Shown piece after piece: positions 62,111-64,000 of a DNA stretch of 64,000 bases (its first letter is position 1; each line of letters begins with the position of its first letter). Under the pieces are notes generated by a model, which saw only the letters and a list, made by a program, of their open reading frames with translations, had not been told where the DNA came from and made no database searches. A program made the translations under genes and the position numbers. This DNA comes from Massilia sp. PDC64 (GTDB taxonomy: Bacteria; Pseudomonadota; Gammaproteobacteria; Burkholderiales; Burkholderiaceae_D), in NCBI RefSeq assembly GCF_900101265.1, contig NZ_FMZS01000007.1, forward strand, positions 62,001 to 126,000, given 5' to 3'.

Positions 62111-63133
62111 ATGCCGCCTCGCCTTGTCCTGTTGCCGCTAGGTGCCGTTTTTCTTTGCTCGCTCGTTTTTGCCGAGCCTACGACAGTCAAACCGCCCAAA
62201 GTGCCGCGCATGAGTAACGAATACATCGATGAGTCGCAACTCGTGGCGCTTAAACAGCCTCCAGCACTGGCCGCCGAACTTGCTGCGCTAGGGCAAGGCA
62301 CGGTCGAGGAGCGGGTTGCCCGGCTCAAGAAAAAGGTGGTTGTCGACCTGATTTTCGTCGAAGGCGGTACTTTCATGATGGGTGACTTCGGGCCATTAGT
62401 GTCGCCGGAGGGGCTGCATTACAGCGATGACATTACCAGTCGACCGGTGCATGAAGTTCAATTGTCGAGCTATTCGATCGCGAAATATAAGACCACCAAT
62501 GCCGAGTTCTCTGTCTACTCAGTTGCCACCGGAACCAAGCCGGCGAGTGATGACGGCTTCGGTACGAAACATCGTTACCCCGAAGCGCCTGTCGGCGTGC
62601 CTTGGCAACGTGCAAAGGACTACTGTAAGTGGTTAGGAAAAATTACACAGCTCCCGTTTGATCTTCCGACCGAGGCACAATGGGAATACGCAGCCCGCAG
62701 TCGCGGACAGTTCTTTGTCTGGGCGACCGACAACGGCAACATTGATTACGGACGAAATATTCCGGCAGCGGGACAGATTAAAATGCTTACACCATCGCAT
62801 AGCGATGAACCTTATCCTGTCGGGCTCTTTCCGCCAAACCCATTGGGTCTATACGATGCGTCACACGATGGCGAAGAATGGGTAAACGACTGGTTCGACG
62901 CCCAATACTACAAGCACTCTCCAAAGAAAGATCCGCAAGGCCCGGCTACAGGAAAAATGAAGGTAGCGAGGGGATGGCCTAATGGCGACTCAATTATGCC
63001 AAACACTATGTATCGCAGAGAACATCCGCTCGTGTTTCGCTCAATGCATTTGGGTGACTTCGGGATAGTATCGCCCTCGTATCTGTCGCAAGGCGTGCGT
63101 TGTGCCGTACAACAAAAAAAACCGGTGCACTGA
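62111..63133 (+). CDS. Secreted SUMF1/formylglycine-generating-enzyme-fold protein, catalytic Cys missing
   Basis: A 340-aa protein with signal peptide MPPRLVLLPLGAVFLCSLVFA and a SUMF1/FGE-sulfatase fold: FVEGGTFMMGDFG, RPVHEVQLSSYSIAKYKTTNAEF, LPTEAQWEYAARSRGQFFVWA and a GxxE segment like GEEWVNDWFD. The C-terminal region that carries two catalytic Cys in true FGEs reads ARGWPNGDSI and SQGVRCAV, so the active pair is absent. It may be a binding or immunity-type protein. GC content and codon use are clearly lower than the rest of the window, and the gene faces another A/T-rich gene 17 bp away, suggesting a transferred cassette. Confidence 0.8.
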   Translation: MPPRLVLLPLGAVFLCSLVFAEPTTVKPPKVPRMSNEYIDESQLVALKQPPALAAELAALGQGTVEERVARLKKKVVVDLIFVEGGTFMMGDFGPLVSPEGLHYSDDITSRPVHEVQLSSYSIAKYKTTNAEFSVYSVATGTKPASDDGFGTKHRYPEAPVGVPWQRAKDYCKWLGKITQLPFDLPTEAQWEYAARSRGQFFVWATDNGNIDYGRNIPAAGQIKMLTPSHSDEPYPVGLFPPNPLGLYDASHDGEEWVNDWFDAQYYKHSPKKDPQGPATGKMKVARGWPNGDSIMPNTMYRREHPLVFRSMHLGDFGIVSPSYLSQGVRCAVQQKKPVH

Positions 63134-63150
63134 GCAGCCTTATCCGACGA

Positions 63151-64000
63151 TTAGCTGTAGAACGCAAACTCGCCTGTCGAAGCGAACAGTGGATGATCAC
63201 GATCGCCGTCACGCTGCATTGCATATTCAACAGAGTCACTGGGTACGATAGGGAATCCGCGAGTGGGCTCTTCTTTAAGTTCGGCTAAAATTGCCTTATG
63301 CCATTCGTCAAAATCGTGAACGCCCAAGCCAGTCGCCCCTCCGCCTTCGATATTGTACGGATCACCTTCTTTAAAGAATCCCCGCAAAAGCGCGATATTT
63401 TCATCATAATTTCTTTTGTTGCCGTCTTCAGATATGTGCTGAACAACATTCTCGAAGTCGGATCGTGTATGTGACCAACGCTTGAGAAGATAACTGACAG
63501 CTTCTCTCTGCTCTTTTAATAAACTTTCGTCGACACGAAGAGCATCATTTACTTCAAGATTGGCTCCAGTATTACATAATTGATAAATTAACATACTTTT
63601 TGTCTCAGGCAGTGCATGGCGGAGCGCTTCTGGTTCCGAAAGAACCCGCTGCGCAAGTCTACGACGGGCCTCCGGCTTGGCAAGAGTGCTAATAATTTTA
63701 TCCACGTTTCTTTTCATTTCAGCCTCGAGTGTGCCAAATGTCGTAGAAATATCTTTTCCGGTCGCAATTGCAATAAATGATATATATTTGACCATCTTAA
63801 AAGCCGACTCCGCAATAAACTCTGCGCAACGGAAATTTAGGTGATAAAGTTGGTAAAAAAACCACTTGATGAATTTGGCCAACAGTTTAGCGCTAACTTC
63901 AAATGAGAGTTTTCCCTCGGCCCCAAGACCAATGCACAATCCGGCATCGGCATGAATTCGAAAGATGCCTTTACTGTATTGCACAGTCAACTTGGCGGAG
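63151..64000 (-). CDS. C-terminal part of an unrecognised large protein, runs off the window
   Basis: The frame is open from base 64000 to the stop at 63151 (about 282 residues visible); the start lies outside. The first visible residues, HADAGLCIGLGAEGKLSFEV, are followed by a hydrophobic/helical stretch (FIKWFFYQLYHLNF) and a charged helical tail. Similar glycine-rich GLGAxGxLSFEV segments are, as far as I remember, seen in large proteobacterial T6SS-associated or polymorphic-toxin-like proteins, but I cannot place it firmly. GC content is very low compared with the rest. Convergent with the SUMF1-like gene. Confidence 0.65.
   Translation of the reverse strand, partial: SAKLTVQYSKGIFRIHADAGLCIGLGAEGKLSFEVSAKLLAKFIKWFFYQLYHLNFRCAEFIAESAFKMVKYISFIAIATGKDISTTFGTLEAEMKRNVDKIISTLAKPEARRRLAQRVLSEPEALRHALPETKSMLIYQLCNTGANLEVNDALRVDESLLKEQREAVSYLLKRWSHTRSDFENVVQHISEDGNKRNYDENIALLRGFFKEGDPYNIEGGGATGLGVHDFDEWHKAILAELKEEPTRGFPIVPSDSVEYAMQRDGDRDHPLFASTGEFAFYS

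Overview
The window looks like a chromosomal segment of a GC-rich betaproteobacterium of the Oxalobacteraceae (Massilia/Telluria/Duganella type). The basis is the very high GC coding sequence with strong third-position bias, the Burkholderiales-like housekeeping genes (uvrA/ssb pair, rdgC, dinB, GTP-type PEP carboxykinase, glutathione-independent formaldehyde dehydrogenase), and the load of TonB-dependent receptors, secreted glycoside hydrolases and subtilases. I recognise about 46 protein genes and two tRNA genes. The genus is an inference from gene content, not a database result. Layout: 1-1954 (minus) is the end of a surface-polysaccharide cluster (GT9, GT2, DUF4254). 2111-6519 holds an MFS transporter, a DUF418 membrane protein, a glycolipid-binding-domain protein and an AI-2E/PerM-type permease. 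6545-16370 (plus) is a compact six-gene locus: gluconokinase, TonB receptor, GntP permease, a very large secreted tandem beta-helix protein with a C-terminal gluconolactonase-like part, an esterase and a ThuA-like protein. It is preceded by a perfect LacI-type palindrome and reads like a utilisation locus for a gluconate-yielding glycan. A short palindromic element (16372-16540) separates it from an opposing set: TonB receptor, LamG-GH2 exo-glycosidase and PQQ-type propeller protein (16549-24337). 24451-28255 holds a two-component system, DUF4287, a soluble PilJ/MCP-like protein and ssb. uvrA follows, with a SOS box. 32462-40039 is a second specialised locus: secreted cyanophycinase, TonB receptor and RpiR regulator, divergent from an aspartoacylase-like zinc hydrolase and a YfcC carrier. 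It is best explained as an extracellular cyanophycin (or related isopeptide) utilisation system. 40061-51923 is mixed metabolism and stress: GH39 xylosidase, formaldehyde dehydrogenase, pckG, a D-2-hydroxyacid dehydrogenase, a single-domain asparaginase, catalase, rdgC, and dinB with a canonical SOS box. 52039-58265 carries two paralogous secreted subtilases with different C-terminal modules and a fourth TonB receptor. 58598-58790 has tRNA-Val and tRNA-Asp, followed by a 104-bp direct duplication that includes the tRNA-Asp 3' end. 59025-62042 has a diguanylate cyclase divergent from a coupled cyclic-nucleotide-binding-domain/AI-2E permease pair. From about 62100 base composition falls sharply. 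A secreted SUMF1-fold protein lacking the catalytic cysteines faces the 3' part of an unrecognised large protein that runs off the window, which looks like a horizontally acquired cassette. Long mirror ORFs on the strand opposite the large genes are GC-bias shadows and were left out. Four TonB receptors, each beside secreted hydrolases, suggest a polymer-degrading soil or plant-associated lifestyle.
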